Shown: piece after piece, positions 35,056 through 46,232 of the stretch
Layout of the letters: the number at the start of each line of letters is the position of its first letter
Numbering within the stretch: position 1 is the stretch's first letter
DNA from: Cherax quadricarinatus
Taxonomy: Eukaryota > Arthropoda > Malacostraca > Decapoda > Parastacidae
Assembly: GCF_038502225.1 (NCBI RefSeq)
Contig: NC_091308.1
Span: forward strand, 22,421,614-22,485,613
Length of the DNA: 64,000 nucleotides
Reading direction: 5' to 3'
Program-made: the position numbers and the translations under genes
Notes under the pieces: generated by a model
Seen by the model: the letters and a program-made list of their open reading frames with translations, nothing else
The model's database searches: none
Told to the model about the DNA's origin: nothing

Positions 35056-36106
35056 TTATCCCTTTCACTGTCCAAGCCCCTGCTCACAAACTTGCTCTCA
35101 TTGTCAAAGAATTAAAAAAAAAAATTCTCATGAAATTATTGAGAATATTTTCCAATGGTAATGACACCAAAAGTCTAATGGAAAACTAATGGAATTACGC
35201 TCTCACGAAGTTAGCAGTCTCAGTGATATTTATGCATAGGCGATTTTGCCTACTTTCAGCCCTATTTTCGGCCAATTCCATTGTTCCATTCGACCAAACT
35301 CATAGCAATTTCACTAGAACTCCATCTGTTCTATCGACTGAGTACAAGAAACCACCCATTTACAGATTTCAACTACCCAATAAAGTGATCAGAAATTGGT
35401 AATTTGGTCAATTTCATACACAATTCAAGTAAGGCTAATTTCAAAACAGGTTCCAGAATTAATAATACAAACATTCCTAGCACTAAAATAACATTTTCTC
35501 TGTTAATTAGTCACGTCTCCAGGCCCTTCTTATATTACGCTTGCTTTCCATTTTGAATTTTTATTTACACAAAAAATAGATTTACTGTTATGCAGAATAC
35601 TGCATTATTGTAAAAATGGTATAAATAATATCAGCGCATTTGCGAAAGCATATTAGACCCACCAGATGACGTGTATTGGAGGCGTAACATGATTTGTTTA
35701 CTCTTGAACATCGGTAAAAATCGAACATTTCCACTACTTTGAGCTCAATTTCCAGGTACGCTTTTAGTCTGTAAACCATTCAAAATCGTCACTATTTATG
35801 TAACGTATCTTCCATTCTATCAGATGAGACCAAGAAAATGAGAATACAACCATAAATACCATATGAAAATACACTGGAAAGTCGGTGTTTTAAACCAAAA
35901 ACACAATTTTTTTTTCTCATTAAGTACTGCATGCTGCAGGATTTTTTTATACTGCACACACTGACCACTCGAAACCATTTGCTCATATGTAGACCTACCA
36001 GCTTTCTCCCACAAGATTGGAAGCTGCTAGAATTTTGGCATATTATAATGGGACCAACACTGGTTTGCAAGGAGTAATATTAAGGGACTGACAGTGAAAG
36101 GGTTAA
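35056..36106. mobile_element. piggyBac-type MITE, about 1.05 kb
   Basis: Left end ttatccctttcactgtcc (TTAA decayed to TTAT) and right end gactgacagtgaaagggttaa are inverted repeats. The interior is collinear with the copy at 21745-22813. Because it is uninterrupted, it shows where the copy at 25492-32958 was split by the LTR element. Confidence 0.85.
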
Positions 36107-36107
36107 G

Positions 36108-36345
36108 GTCAAACAATATGACTTACTTCTAGGTTTTGAGGATTATTACACTCTGAAACAATTGTAATATTAGAAGACCAAAACAGTAAAAAAATAATAG
36201 AATAAAAAGCAATTGTACAATGCATATAACCGAGTAAAATCAAACAATGTGACTTATTTTCATGTTATGAGGTGTATTACACTCTGTAACAAATGTTACA
36301 TTATAAGTATTCCCTGTACACAGCCTTAAGAGACCAAAATACTAG
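36108..36345 (+). repeat. Imperfect tandem duplication, about 130-bp period
   Basis: 'tcaaacaatatgacttactt'...'attacactctgaaacaa' near 36112-36165 recurs as 'tcaaacaatgtgacttattt'...'attacactctgtaacaa' near 36239-36292. Non-coding. An A run follows near 36346. Confidence 0.65.
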
Positions 36346-36747
36346 TTAAAAAAAAAAAAAAAAGTATATGGTATATTCTAAGTGGATAAATATCGGGCTA
36401 AGCATTTCTCTATGTATGAAGTGCTAAAACACCTTTAAATACAATTAATATCATAAGAAAACAGTATACATAGTGTTAAACATTAATAGCAATTAAAAAA
36501 ACAAAAACAATCATATCTTGGCATCAATAAATTGTAAAAAGTAAATATCACTGGTGCATTTATGCCACTGTTGCCAATGAGTGATAATTTTTTCACCAAC
36601 TTCAACATACTACTGTATAAAATCTTAAGTTTTCATCAGATTCCATTCACTTTAGTCTTATTTGATTTAGAAAAAATAAATTCTTTCATTCCATAAGTTT
36701 TTTTGTTTTCAAAATCTTCCCACACACAGGAATTTATTTTCCAGATA

Positions 36748-36950
36748 CAGTGGACCCCCGGATAACGATCAGCTCCCAACTCGACCAATTATGTAAGTTT
36801 ATTTTTGTAAGTGCTTTAGTAGGTGTATTTTTAGGGGTCTGAAATGGACTAATCTAATTCACAATATTTCTTATGGGAACAAATTCGGTCTATAACGGCA
36901 CCCAAACAGACTTCTGGATTGAAATAATATCGTTATGCGGGGGTCCACTG
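36748..36950. mobile_element. Short Tigger MITE (203 bp)
   Basis: Ends cagtggacccccggataacg and ...gttatgcgggggtccactg with TA on both sides. Same family as 11476-11678. Confidence 0.85.
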
Positions 36951-37239
36951 TATTCCACAAATTAAGGGTTAAGAGGGTAAATGAGATTCTAAACCACACA
37001 TTGCTGGAATTTAACTTACTCAAACATATAGGCAAACACCAAACATACACACATCATTATATGCAGCCATTTACTCAAATCTATACCAAACACAGACACA
37101 TACACAAATATATGCACATATTGAAGTTACCCATAAACCTACACGAAACATACTGGTACAGAGCTACATGTGTACTCATGTACCCCAAAAAGTTACAACA
37201 GAGAAGCAAATAAATAGTGTGGAGTTTTTTTTTTTTTTA

Positions 37240-37480
37240 ACAAACAGGCCGTATCCCACCTAGGCTGGGTAACCCCCCCCCCCAAAAAAAAAAAGTTTTT
37301 CCTTTTTAGGTCACTGAAATGAAAGTTTTTCTTTCTAAATTTAGTAATTTATACAGAAAGCATTACTAGCCCCTTGCTCCTGGCATTTTAGTTGCCTCTT
37401 ATGACACACACGGTTTATGAAGGAAGAATTCTTTTCCACTTCCCCATGGAGAAGTTATGTGTATGTACACCCAAAAAACT
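37240..37480 (-). mobile_element. RTE-derived non-autonomous element (5' region joined to 3' tail)
   Basis: On the minus strand, sequence homologous to the 5' leader of the full RTE copy ('ccatggggaagtgg' and 'gtgtcataagaggcaactaa', compare 63020-62960) is followed directly by the RTE 3' tail ('gtgggatacggcctg'). The whole coding region is missing. The copy at 57275-57590 has the same layout in plus orientation. Confidence 0.65.
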
Positions 37481-37565
37481 AATCAAATCAAAATTGGAAA
37501 GAAAGGACAGACAGTTAATATGGCTAAACTATCAAATTTACAATGATTACTGGAATTTGCAAGTA

Positions 37566-38756
37566 CAGTGGACCCTCGAGTTTCGGCAGCCTCGACTTTC
37601 GTGAAATTCGACCTTCGGCGAGTTTTTTTTGGCAAAATTTGGCCTCGAGTTTCGTGATTAGACTCATGTTTCGGCGACCGTCCGGTACCCGTCTGCCCAT
37701 CACCGCACACACCAAGCCAGTCTCCCACGCCATTCATGCTCAGTGTGCCATTGTTTACCAACACGTGACCATCACCCTGCGGGTTCATACAATACATTTC
37801 ATGATAATCCATTGTTTTTTGTGCTTGCAACTGCTAAATAAGTCATCATGGACCCAAGGAAAGTTAGTGCAAGCCCTTTGGTAAATAAAGTGAGGAACAC
37901 GATTCAGAGGGATTTTGAAGGGTTTGAGGCAGACCCTGTCCCTGCCAACCCTCTGCCTGTTGTGGAAGGTATTGTGGCATTGGGCAAGTCCATGGCGTTG
38001 GAGGTGAGTGATGGGGATGTGGAAGAGTTGGTGGAGAACCACAGGGAAGACCTAACCACTGACGAACTGCAAGAGCTTCAACTGGAACAGCATCAGACCA
38101 CAGCCGAGGAACTTGCTTCAGAGGAGGAGGAAGAGGGAGTGGATGAGGTGCCTTCTTCAAAGATCAAGGAGATTTGTGCCAAGTGGAATGAGTTGCAAAG
38201 TTTTGTTGAAAAGTATCACCCTGACCAAGCTGAAACAAGCCATATCTGCAACATGTACAATGACAGTGTGTGTCGCACTTCAGGAAAATCTTAAAGAAAC
38301 GCCAGAAAAAGACCTCTCTGGACAGATATTTTGTGCGACAGGGGTCCAGTGACTCTCAAGTTGTTCCCAGTGGCATTAAAAGAAGAAGGGAAGTAACCCC
38401 AGATAAGGACTTGCTACCTAAAGTCCTAATGGAAGGAGATTCTCCTTCCAAACACTAGTATACACCTTCCTCCTATCCCCTCCTCCCGTCTTCCATCCAT
38501 CCAGAAGTCTTCAGTAAAGGTAAGTGCAATGTTATTATTATTTTTTATATGCATGTACTTGATTTCTCATTGATTTCAGTATATAAATCTTTATTTAATT
38601 TGAAAAAAATATTTTATTTTAATATTTTTGGGTGTCTGGAACGGATTAATTTTGTTTCCATTATTTCTTATGGGGAAAATGGTTTTGAGTTTCATGAACT
38701 TTGACTTTTGGCAGGCTCTCTGGAACTGATTAATCATGAAACTCGGGGGTCCACTG
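37566..38756 (+). mobile_element. Internally deleted Tigger transposon with frameshifted residual ORF
   Basis: Ends cagtggaccctcgagtttcg and ...cgggggtccactg are inverted; the left is preceded by TA. From 37848 a frame starts MDPRKVSASPLVNKVRNT, joins directly to an acidic C-terminal region (DFEGFEAD, ELQLEQ, ASEEEEE) and then to KEICAKWNELQSFVEKYHP; after a frameshift near 38260 it continues as SSDSQVVPSGIKRRRE and stops at 38456. This is the N-terminal 15-20 residues plus the C-terminal tail of a Tigger transposase. The DNA-binding and DDE domains are missing. Confidence 0.75.
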
Positions 38757-38959
38757 AAATACAAAATTTTGTCTGGTTAATATTAACATTCATAAGAAAA
38801 AATGCCCAGAAAGAAGAAAGATTTGGGCATGGGGAGGAAGCTACATTAAACAAAATACTATGGTTAATTTTCAATTTAGGAGTCATATGCCACATCAAAA
38901 GAGATGGGCATTACAAAAGATAGTCGTATACAATCAAAGCTGTTTGTGAAATGCCCACA

Positions 38960-39250
38960 GTAAAAAACTTAAAATCAAATCTCAAAAAAATACATTCTGT
39001 CTTAGGAGCTAGCTGTGTTTGTGAATTGTGTTTTGATCTTTTAATTGCCATATCTTGTATCTGCCAAACAATCATGGCACCCAGTAGGCACACAAGTGTT
39101 GCTGAAAGTGGCAAGAAAAGGTATAAGAGTTTAAGTCTTAGAATTAACTAAGAAAATAGAGATACAGTAGTCCCCTCAAATTTGCGGGGGTTATGTAAAT
39201 TTGGAATAACCGCGAATTCTGGATGCGGTTAAAAAAATTCCTATTTTTAT
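38960..39250 (+). mobile_element. Fragment of another Tigger element (N-terminus and inverted end)
   Basis: MAPSRHTSVAESGKKRYKSL from 39074 is the start of a Tigger-type transposase. Next to it lies 'cagtagtcccctcaaatttg' and cgggggtt, a pogo-type end, near 39167. Only a few dozen codons remain. The rest is absent or lies beyond the piggyBac end at 39254. Confidence 0.5.
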
Positions 39251-39622
39251 AGTTTAACCCTTTCAGTGTTGGTCCCATAGTATTACGGCTTGAGAGCCAG
39301 TGTTGGTCCTGTAATACTATGCCAAAATTCTAGTGCCTTCAAATCTAGCAGGAGAAAGCTGGTAGGCCTATATGCGGAAAGAATGGGTCTGCGTGGTCAG
39401 TGTACACAGTATAAAAAAAAAAATGTGGACCAGTGGTGCATTGTGGGAATGCCATCTCAGTACGCCTTGTTTCCCCATGCCTCATAGTAAGAAATCCCTC
39501 ACTCCCCAGCGAATTGAGACTTCTTTTCTCAAGTGACAGTTCTAACACGGATAGAAGTGTCAGTGAAGATGAATGTCATGGTTTTGAGGAGTTTGTGACC
39601 AAAAGAAATGCCCAGGAAACCT

Positions 39623-39740
39623 GAAGGAAGGAAGGAAAGAAGGGAGAAAGGAAGGAAGGAAGGACAAAAGGACAAAAGGAAGGAAGGAAAAAAGAAAGAA
39701 GGAAAGAAAGAAAGAGATGAGAGAAAGGAAGGAAGGATGA
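39623..39740. repeat. (GAAGG)n / (GAAA)n purine tract
   Basis: Imperfect purine-only microsatellite of about 115 bp. Confidence 0.9.
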
Positions 39741-39949
39741 CCCAGACGACCATCGACCTAGGATAACCCAAAAAAAAGTCAGACAAAGTGACCTATTTCC
39801 ATGTGGGTTGGTGGGGAAGACGGTATGGGTAATGGGTAATGTTACAGTGGGGACGGTATATACACGTGGTTTTGTAATGTGTCATGTACCCAGGCTGGTA
39901 GCCATGCTGCTGACTCACCACATCCACAAGAAAGGCCAGCTTCAACCAC

Positions 39950-40135
39950 CCACACACCACAATAACCTGCATAACAACAATAACCTGCACAACCACAACA
40001 ACCTTAACAACCATAACAACCTACACCAACCACAACAACCTATACCAACCACAACAACCTGCACAACCACAACAACCTACACCAACCACAACAACCTGCA
40101 CAGCCACAACAACCTGCACAACCACAACAACCTGA
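39950..40135. repeat. ACAACC minisatellite
   Basis: Imperfect copies of 'cacaacaacctgcacaacca' and 'caacctacaccaac', 9-20 bp units. Confidence 0.9.
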
Positions 40136-40149
40136 ATTTCCTAATCCAT

Positions 40150-43095
40150 TTAACCCTTTCAGGATCCGTCCCGTAGATCTACGGCTTCACGTTGAGTGTC
40201 CAAACCATAGATCTATGCCAAAATTCTAGCGCCGTCAAATTTAGAGCGAAAGAGCTCATAGGCCTACATGTGAGAGAACGGGTCTGCATGGTGGGTGTGC
40301 ACCATAAACAAAAAATCTAGGTGTCCGCATAGCATTGTGGGAATGCCGACTCAGTTACCCTTGTTCACCATGCCTTGTCGCAAGTCAGCTCTCACTCCCC
40401 GGAAAATTGGGACTCTCCTCTTCCTATCTGATAGTTCTGACACTGATGGAAGTGGAAATGAAGACGAATTCTACAGCTTTGATCAGTTAGTGACCGAAAA
40501 GAATGACCAGGATATCGACAATAGTGCAGAAAACCCTGACGATCCTCAACCTTCTACCTCTGGTGTGGGCACTCGTGACTCACGGTCGGTTGTGTCTCAA
40601 TGCAAGAGAAAACTAATATTTTCGCGTGGCCAGGCCTCTGACTTCAGTAATGATGATGATAGTGACGTGGATTGTGATTTTATTGCGCTCGACGATCATT
40701 CGAGTAGTGATAGTGAGGAATCATATTCACCAGTGAAGCGTCGGTATGTTCGCCGCCGCATGCGCTCAGGTAGTGTACCCTATGCTGTGCCCAGGGGACG
40801 GAGTACATCACGGAGTACATCCCGGAGTACATCCCGTGGCCCTACACCAGTTTTAGATAGTGATAGTGAGGATGATGTGGCTACACTTGGCATGGATAGA
40901 CCACAGGCATCAGTGGATGGTGTTAGTGGTGATGGTAGTGGCACCGCCATGCGTGACTCACCAGCCCAGGGTGGGACCCACGCTGCTGACTCGTCAGTTC
41001 AAGGACAAAGCGGAGCGTCAGCCACCAGCCCACCACAACCACAACCACCCGCACAACTAGCCTATGATGTCCAGTATCCACCAGCAAACCGTATGTGGGA
41101 TTGGCAGCAAAATCCCAATTTTGTTCCCAAGCCTCACCACTTTGATGACTCTCAAAGTGAAATTCTACCTACTTGTCCCCTTGGAACCACGGCCAATGAA
41201 ATGGAATTCTTTGAATTATTCTTTGACCAGCCATTGATGGAAACTTTTGTCAGGGAAAGTAATAAGTATTTTGAGTACACCATGGCAAATACGATCATAT
41301 CACCACAGTCAAGACTACACAGGTGGAAAGAGACGACAGTTGCAGAAATGTATTTGCTTTTTGCAACAATAATGCTTATGCCTCATGTCTATAAGCATAA
41401 TATAAAAGCATACTGGTCCACAGATTGGCTAATTTCTACCCCGGTCTTCAGTGAAATCATACCAGTGAACAGGTTTATCTTACTCTTACGTATGTTGCAC
41501 TTCCCTGACAAAACCAGGCCTGACAGAAGTGACAGGTTATACAAGATTAGAAATGTTTTCATGTATCTCAAACAAAAGTTCAGCATATACTTTTATCCAT
41601 TCAAGAATCTTGTAATTGACGAGTCTTTGATTTTGTTCAAAGGTAGACTGTCATTCAAGCAGTATATACCGAGCAAGAGGAAACGCTTTGGTATAAAACT
41701 GTTTGTACTCTGTGACTGTGACAGTGGCCTGGTGTTGGATATTGTTGTATACACGGGAAGTAAAACATTGAAAGATACCAAGATGTTATTGGGTATCTCA
41801 GGTATCTCAGGCACCTTATCTTGGTAAGGGGCATACATTATATACCGATAACTGGTACACAAGCCCATTACTCAGTGATTTCATGCGAGTGAACAAGACA
41901 GATGTGTGTGGCACAGTGCGTTCTAATCGTAAACATATGCCCAGGCTCAACGCAGGTGCTCGTGGTGATGACGTGCAGGTGTTTACTGCCAATGACATCA
42001 TGGCATTACGGTGGCATGACAAACGAGATGTCACATTGTTGACAACCATTCACCGTAATGAAATGCAAGACAGTGGCAAAGTTGATCGAGTGACTAATGA
42101 ACGTATTCGAAAACCAGTGACAGTGATTGATTATACACAAAACATGCGCTTGGTTGACAAATGTGACATGCAGATTGGTTTTGTTGACTGTGTTCGTAAG
42201 AGTTACAAGTGGTACATGTAACTTTTCTTCCATCTCATGGACATTTCAATGCTCAATGCATATAATATGTACCAAATAAAGACTGGCAACAGACCACCGA
42301 ATGGTGAATTTTGTTTGTCTGTTGTCAGACAACTCATAATGAAGTACCAGGTAAGAACACCTGCTATACAACAAAGTCCTCGAATTACTCAGGATATACC
42401 CAAGCGTTTGAGGAGGGAAGGTGATCATTTCATAATACAGCTTCCTTCAACTCAGAAGAAATTTGCTCAGAAGAGATGTGTTGTCTGTGCACAAACAAAA
42501 TGACGGCAACAAAGACGCAAAGACACTCGGTTTATGTGTGAGGAATGTAAGGTGCCTCTGTGCATGGTGCCTTGTTTCAAGGAGTTCCACAAGCTCCAGC
42601 AGTTCTAAAACCATGTCCAGTGATTGTAAATATGTAAATATATGATAGAACATTAGTATTATACAAGATTTGTGCATGTTTATTGTAATAAACAACAGTG
42701 GTAAACAATAATATGATAATAACTTTAGTGTGGTTATTGTGTTCAATACAGTGAGTTTATATATATACATTATATACAGTATTGGTCTCTCAGGCCCCAA
42801 ATGTTAGTAGGAATAGAAAAAAATTGGAAAAGAAAAGAAAAAACTATAAAAACCGCTAAATATTGTAATGCGTGTATGTGGAATTCGTCGATGTTGCCGC
42901 CACCACATCATTTTTGACAAACTTCTTGGCTCTGTATCTCGGTAAGTACTGATCAGAATTTTTTTTTTGTCTTATTACCTTCACAAAAATATGCTCTTTA
43001 ATTCTGTAAGAAAAAATAATTTTTTTTTTTTTTCAAAATTTCTTGGACACTGGAGCACCACTTCAGATTTTGGCCTTGGACCCTGAAGGGGTTAA
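40150..43095 (+). mobile_element. Nearly complete piggyBac transposon
   Basis: TTAACCCTTTCAGGATCCGT at the left and ...accctgaaggggttaa at the right are inverted ends at TTAA. Just inside the left end is 'gtagatctacgg', repeated as 'catagatctatg', a subterminal motif also seen at the right end of the MITE at 46233-47315. The 2.9-kb body holds one transposase gene (40370-42608). Confidence 0.85.
40370..42608 (+). pseudogene. piggyBac transposase (DDE_Tnp_1_7 type), one frameshift and two stops
   Basis: I chose the ATG at 40370 because the copy at 39.5 kb aligns from the same point. The N-terminus is acidic and Ser-rich (LSDSSDTDGSGNEDE), with a basic patch and a Gln/Pro linker. The catalytic domain starts near 41180 (NEMEFFELFFDQPL). 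The first Asp is in LVIDESLILFKG (about 41610) and the second in TLYTDNWYTSP (about 41845). The third is in NMRLVDKCD (about 42140). The frame shifts near 41795, next to a duplicated 'ggtatctca'. In-frame TAA (42219) and TGA (42501) follow. A Cys-rich C-terminal domain (CVVCAQ, then FMCEECKVPLC) comes after. The family excises and inserts at TTAA. Confidence 0.85.
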
Positions 43096-43600
43096 AGAGG
43101 CAATTTGATTGACATTTTTCTATATATGGTAGACCGTTATATTATACTGTAGTTACTAAACGCAGTGTTAGGTAAATCTGTGTTAGATAAACTGAAGAAC
43201 TTATGGGAAAAATAGGTTACATTTTTGGGAGCCCCAAAAAAGCCAAACAACTTTCTTTTAGACCTCCAGATCTTACAAAAATAAAAGTGAATATGTAATT
43301 GTAGTTCATTGTTGTGATGTATTATGATGTTTTTACTGTTTAAGATGACAAATGCAACAGAAATCATAGTACATGTATTTCTTATCTTAAATTGTGGGTG
43401 CTGGTGTTTGTGGATGATTGTGAAGAGAGTGGAGAGTTATGTTGTGGTCCTACTGGGCTGAGGTGGATGGTAGAGGTTCTGGTACTGAAGTCACTGGTTG
43501 TACTGGAGTGTGCAGAAATTCTGTAATGGATTTCTGTTCTATTTTACCCTGCAATACATGATGCAGCTGATGGTAAGGTATCAGCTGCTCTAGACACCAT
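43096..43600. other. No gene seen between two piggyBac copies
   Basis: AT-rich. A short minus-strand frame with 'SITEFLHTPVQPVTS' near 43500 has no recognised family; its sequence style resembles some transposase C-termini, but I cannot support more. Confidence 0.35.
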
Positions 43601-43690
43601 TTAACCCTTAAACGGTCCAAATAGATCGACATTCAAATCCGTAGTGCTCCAAAAGTAGATCTATGTTTTTTTTACGTATTTTCAAATACT
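43601..43690 (+). mobile_element. piggyBac left end, truncated by a Tigger insertion
   Basis: TTAACCCTTAAACGGTCC and a 'gtagatctatg' motif mirror the left end at 40150. The sequence stops where the Tigger copy begins at TA 43690-43691. Confidence 0.55.
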
Positions 43691-44054
43691 ACAGTGGTCC
43701 CTCGATAATCGTAAGGCTTGATAGTCGTAATTTTCGAAAATCGTAATGTTATTTTCATCAAAACATTGGTTCGTGAATCATCGTTTGACTCACAAATAGT
43801 TGTTCGTCTGGGACGTGTACACACAGCCCCAAGCCACCTCACACTCCATTCCCAGCCAGTGTGCCATTGTTTATCAGTGAGTGAGGATGATCCCATGAGT
43901 TCATACGATACATTTCATAACAGTATTTCATTCGTTTTAGTGCTTGCAACTGCTAAATAAGTCACCATGGCTCCAAAGATAGCTTCTACTGCCAGCCCTT
44001 TGGTAAAGAATGTGAGAAACACATATAATTTAAGAAAAAGTTTGTAGAAAAATC

Positions 44055-44215
44055 CAAAAGTGGTGGTGGTAGAGTGGAAGCAGTTGTGATAGTGGTTGAT
44101 GGTGGTAGAGGGTGGTAGAAGGTGGTAGTGATAGTGGTAGCAGTGGTAGGTGGTAATGATGGTGGTAGTTGTAATAGTGGTAGAAGGTGGTAGTGATGGT
44201 GGTAGAGGGTGCCTT
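44055..44215. repeat. (GGTGGTAGT)n-type minisatellite
   Basis: Imperfect 9-12 bp GGT-rich units within the deleted Tigger copy. Confidence 0.85.
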
Positions 44216-44567
44216 CTTCAGTGATTCAGCAATTCTACCAACTCCTCCAATGTTGTTGGAGTTATACAGGGCTACAGAAAACACCGCCGCCTCAGCTGCT
44301 GCTTCACCACCATTATGGACGGCTTACTCTCAGTGGCCCTTATATACCCAACAACAACACAACACAACACCTCTTGTGACATACATAATGACTATTTTAT
44401 TTATTCTAGAATATATTTCATGTTTCTACGTTATTAATATTGTTTATTATGTCATATTAGTTGAATTGCGATAGATAAATAAGCCATAGAATTGATATTA
44501 GTGTCATATTCTCCAACATTAAATAAACTTGCCATCCCTCCCTCACACAAACAAGTCTTCAATAAGA

Positions 44568-45055
44568 ACATAAGAAAGGAGGAACACTGCGGCAGGCCTG
44601 TTGGCCCATACTAGCCAGGTCCTTTACAATCCTTCACACTATGAACATAAGAATGGAGGAACACTGCAGAAGGTCTACTGGCCCAAACAAGGCAGGTCCT
44701 TATCAAAATGACCTCTACCCAAAGCTACCCAAGAATTTACTCCTGTACCCAATGACACAAATCAAACCCAGCCCTTCCCACTCATAAATTTGTCCAATCT
44801 CTTTTTAAAGCTACCCAAGGTCCTAGCCTTGATCACCCTACTGGTAAGTGTGATGTTAAATAAGAACATAAGAACTTAAGAAATGAGGAACACTGCAACA
44901 GGCCTGCTGGCCCATACTAGGCAGGTCCTTCACAAATCCAACCCACTAACAGAACAAGTGCTACCCAAACAATAAGCTCAAGTGCAAGTCCGACTCAAAT
45001 CCAACCCCTCTCACTCATGTATTTATCCAACCTAAATTTGAAACTACCCAAGCCA
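44568..45055 (-). mobile_element. Three stacked CR1 3' ends, all minus orientation
   Basis: The reversed CR1 terminus starts three times: near 44568 (aagaacataagaaaggagga), 44643 (gaacataagaatggaggaac) and 44873 (aagaacataagaacttaaga). The second and third continue into reversed ORF2 C-terminal sequence, for example LGSFKKRLDKF-like readings near 44810. They are 5' truncated and lie back to back with the full-length CR1 that follows. Confidence 0.7.
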
Positions 45056-45120
45056 TAGTGGTGACCTGTACTTAACTCTGTGAAGAAGTGTCTTGTGTGC
45101 TCTCCGTGGACTGAACCAAG

Positions 45121-45944
45121 ATGCCCTCCATCGAGCAACTTTACCAGCAGCTTAAGGAAGAATTGAGAGTAGCGAAGATGGAGATACGGCGATTGACTGA
45201 GGAAAACAAGAGGATTCGTAGTAGTCCTCCTGTTTTGAGTCCTCAGGTCAAGAAGGGAACATGGTCAGTGGCTGGACAGCATGGAACGAAGTTGACGATC
45301 AAGAAGAATGGAAAGACAGAAACGATGAAGAAGAAAGAGACTGCTGTGGAAACATCTAATGCATTCTCCATGCTACCCGACGAATGTGAGTCAACTACTG
45401 GGAACGTCACGACGAACGACGCCATTGAAGGTAAGAATATTGTTGTTGTTGGGGACAGCCAGGTTAGATACATGGATAGGGCGTTCTGCTTGAAGGACAG
45501 GAGTAGGAGACAGAGGGTTTGCTTTCCTGGGGCTGGGATGGAGGACATTGTTAGCTGGCTTGACAACATCATGAATGGTAATGGGATCAACCCTATTATT
45601 TGCCTCAGTGCTGGAGGCAATAATGTAGGCAAGCGTAGAAGTGAGGATTTAGTTAGAAAGTTCAGGACAGCTATAGACATAATTAGGAAGAAGGGGGGGG
45701 GTGCCCTGTTACATGTGGCATTTTGCCAAGAAGAGGTGTTGGTAATGAATGGTTGTCCAGAGCAATTGGTATTAATTGTTGGCTGGATAAACACTGTAAG
45801 GACAATGCAGTACCATTCATTGACAACTGGGACAACTTCTATGGCCGAAATGACATGTATGCCAGGGATGGGGTTCACTTATCCAGGGCAGGTGTGGGTT
45901 TTCTTGCTAGCTCAGTTGAGGGGGTTGTTAGGACTTTAAACTAG
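45121..45944 (+). pseudogene. CR1 ORF1: coiled coil plus SGNH/GDSL esterase domain
   Basis: The ATG at 45121 opens an N-terminal heptad-rich helix (LYQQLKEELRVAKMEIRRL), a basic linker, and an SGNH domain with block I VVVGDSQVRYMD (residues about 107-118) and LSAGGNN near residue 166. In the 23.4-kb copy the latter motif is GGND. A run of eight G at about 45694 marks a frameshift; the C-terminal part, with the catalytic DGVHLS, continues in the frame of 45723-45944. ORF1 proteins of CR1 elements bind nucleic acid, and this esterase domain is a known feature whose role in transposition is unclear. With the frameshift it is probably inactive. Confidence 0.8.
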
Positions 45945-46232
45945 GATTAGTTAGAGGTATGGGTTTAGGAATGATAAATAATGAGTATGGATATATTGAC
46001 TTGTGCTCTGATATTAAGAATCTTAATAGTAACTGTCATGGAGTAACTGGGTAATGATAATTTCAGAAATTGTGTAAAAACAAAGATGAATAGGAAAAAT
46101 GTGCAGAAGAAAAAACATATGATGGTATTTTATGCTAACAGTCGAAGTGCAAGAAATAAAATTAATGAATTACATTTGGTAGCATGTGCTAGGAACTATG
46201 ATATCATTGCATTAACTGAAACTTGGTATGAT

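Larger units (their letters stand above)
39254..40149 (+). mobile_element. Truncated piggyBac copy (5' part) with minisatellite expansions
   Basis: Begins TTAACCCTTTCAGTG at 39254. The transposase start ATGCCTCATAGTAAG near 39477 and the acidic stretch SSDSSNTDRSVSEDE match the N-terminus of the neighbouring piggyBac gene at 40370, but the frame is broken. A (GAAGG)n tract (39623-39740), a SINE scrap and an ACAACC-rich minisatellite (39950-40135) follow. The minisatellite appears to come from the Gln/Pro-rich linker of the same transposase. The catalytic region is missing; the next element begins at once. Confidence 0.6.

Noticed and set aside
45243..45878. 211-codon minus-strand frame
   Set aside because: Antisense shadow of CR1 ORF1, which has clear SGNH motifs on the plus strand.
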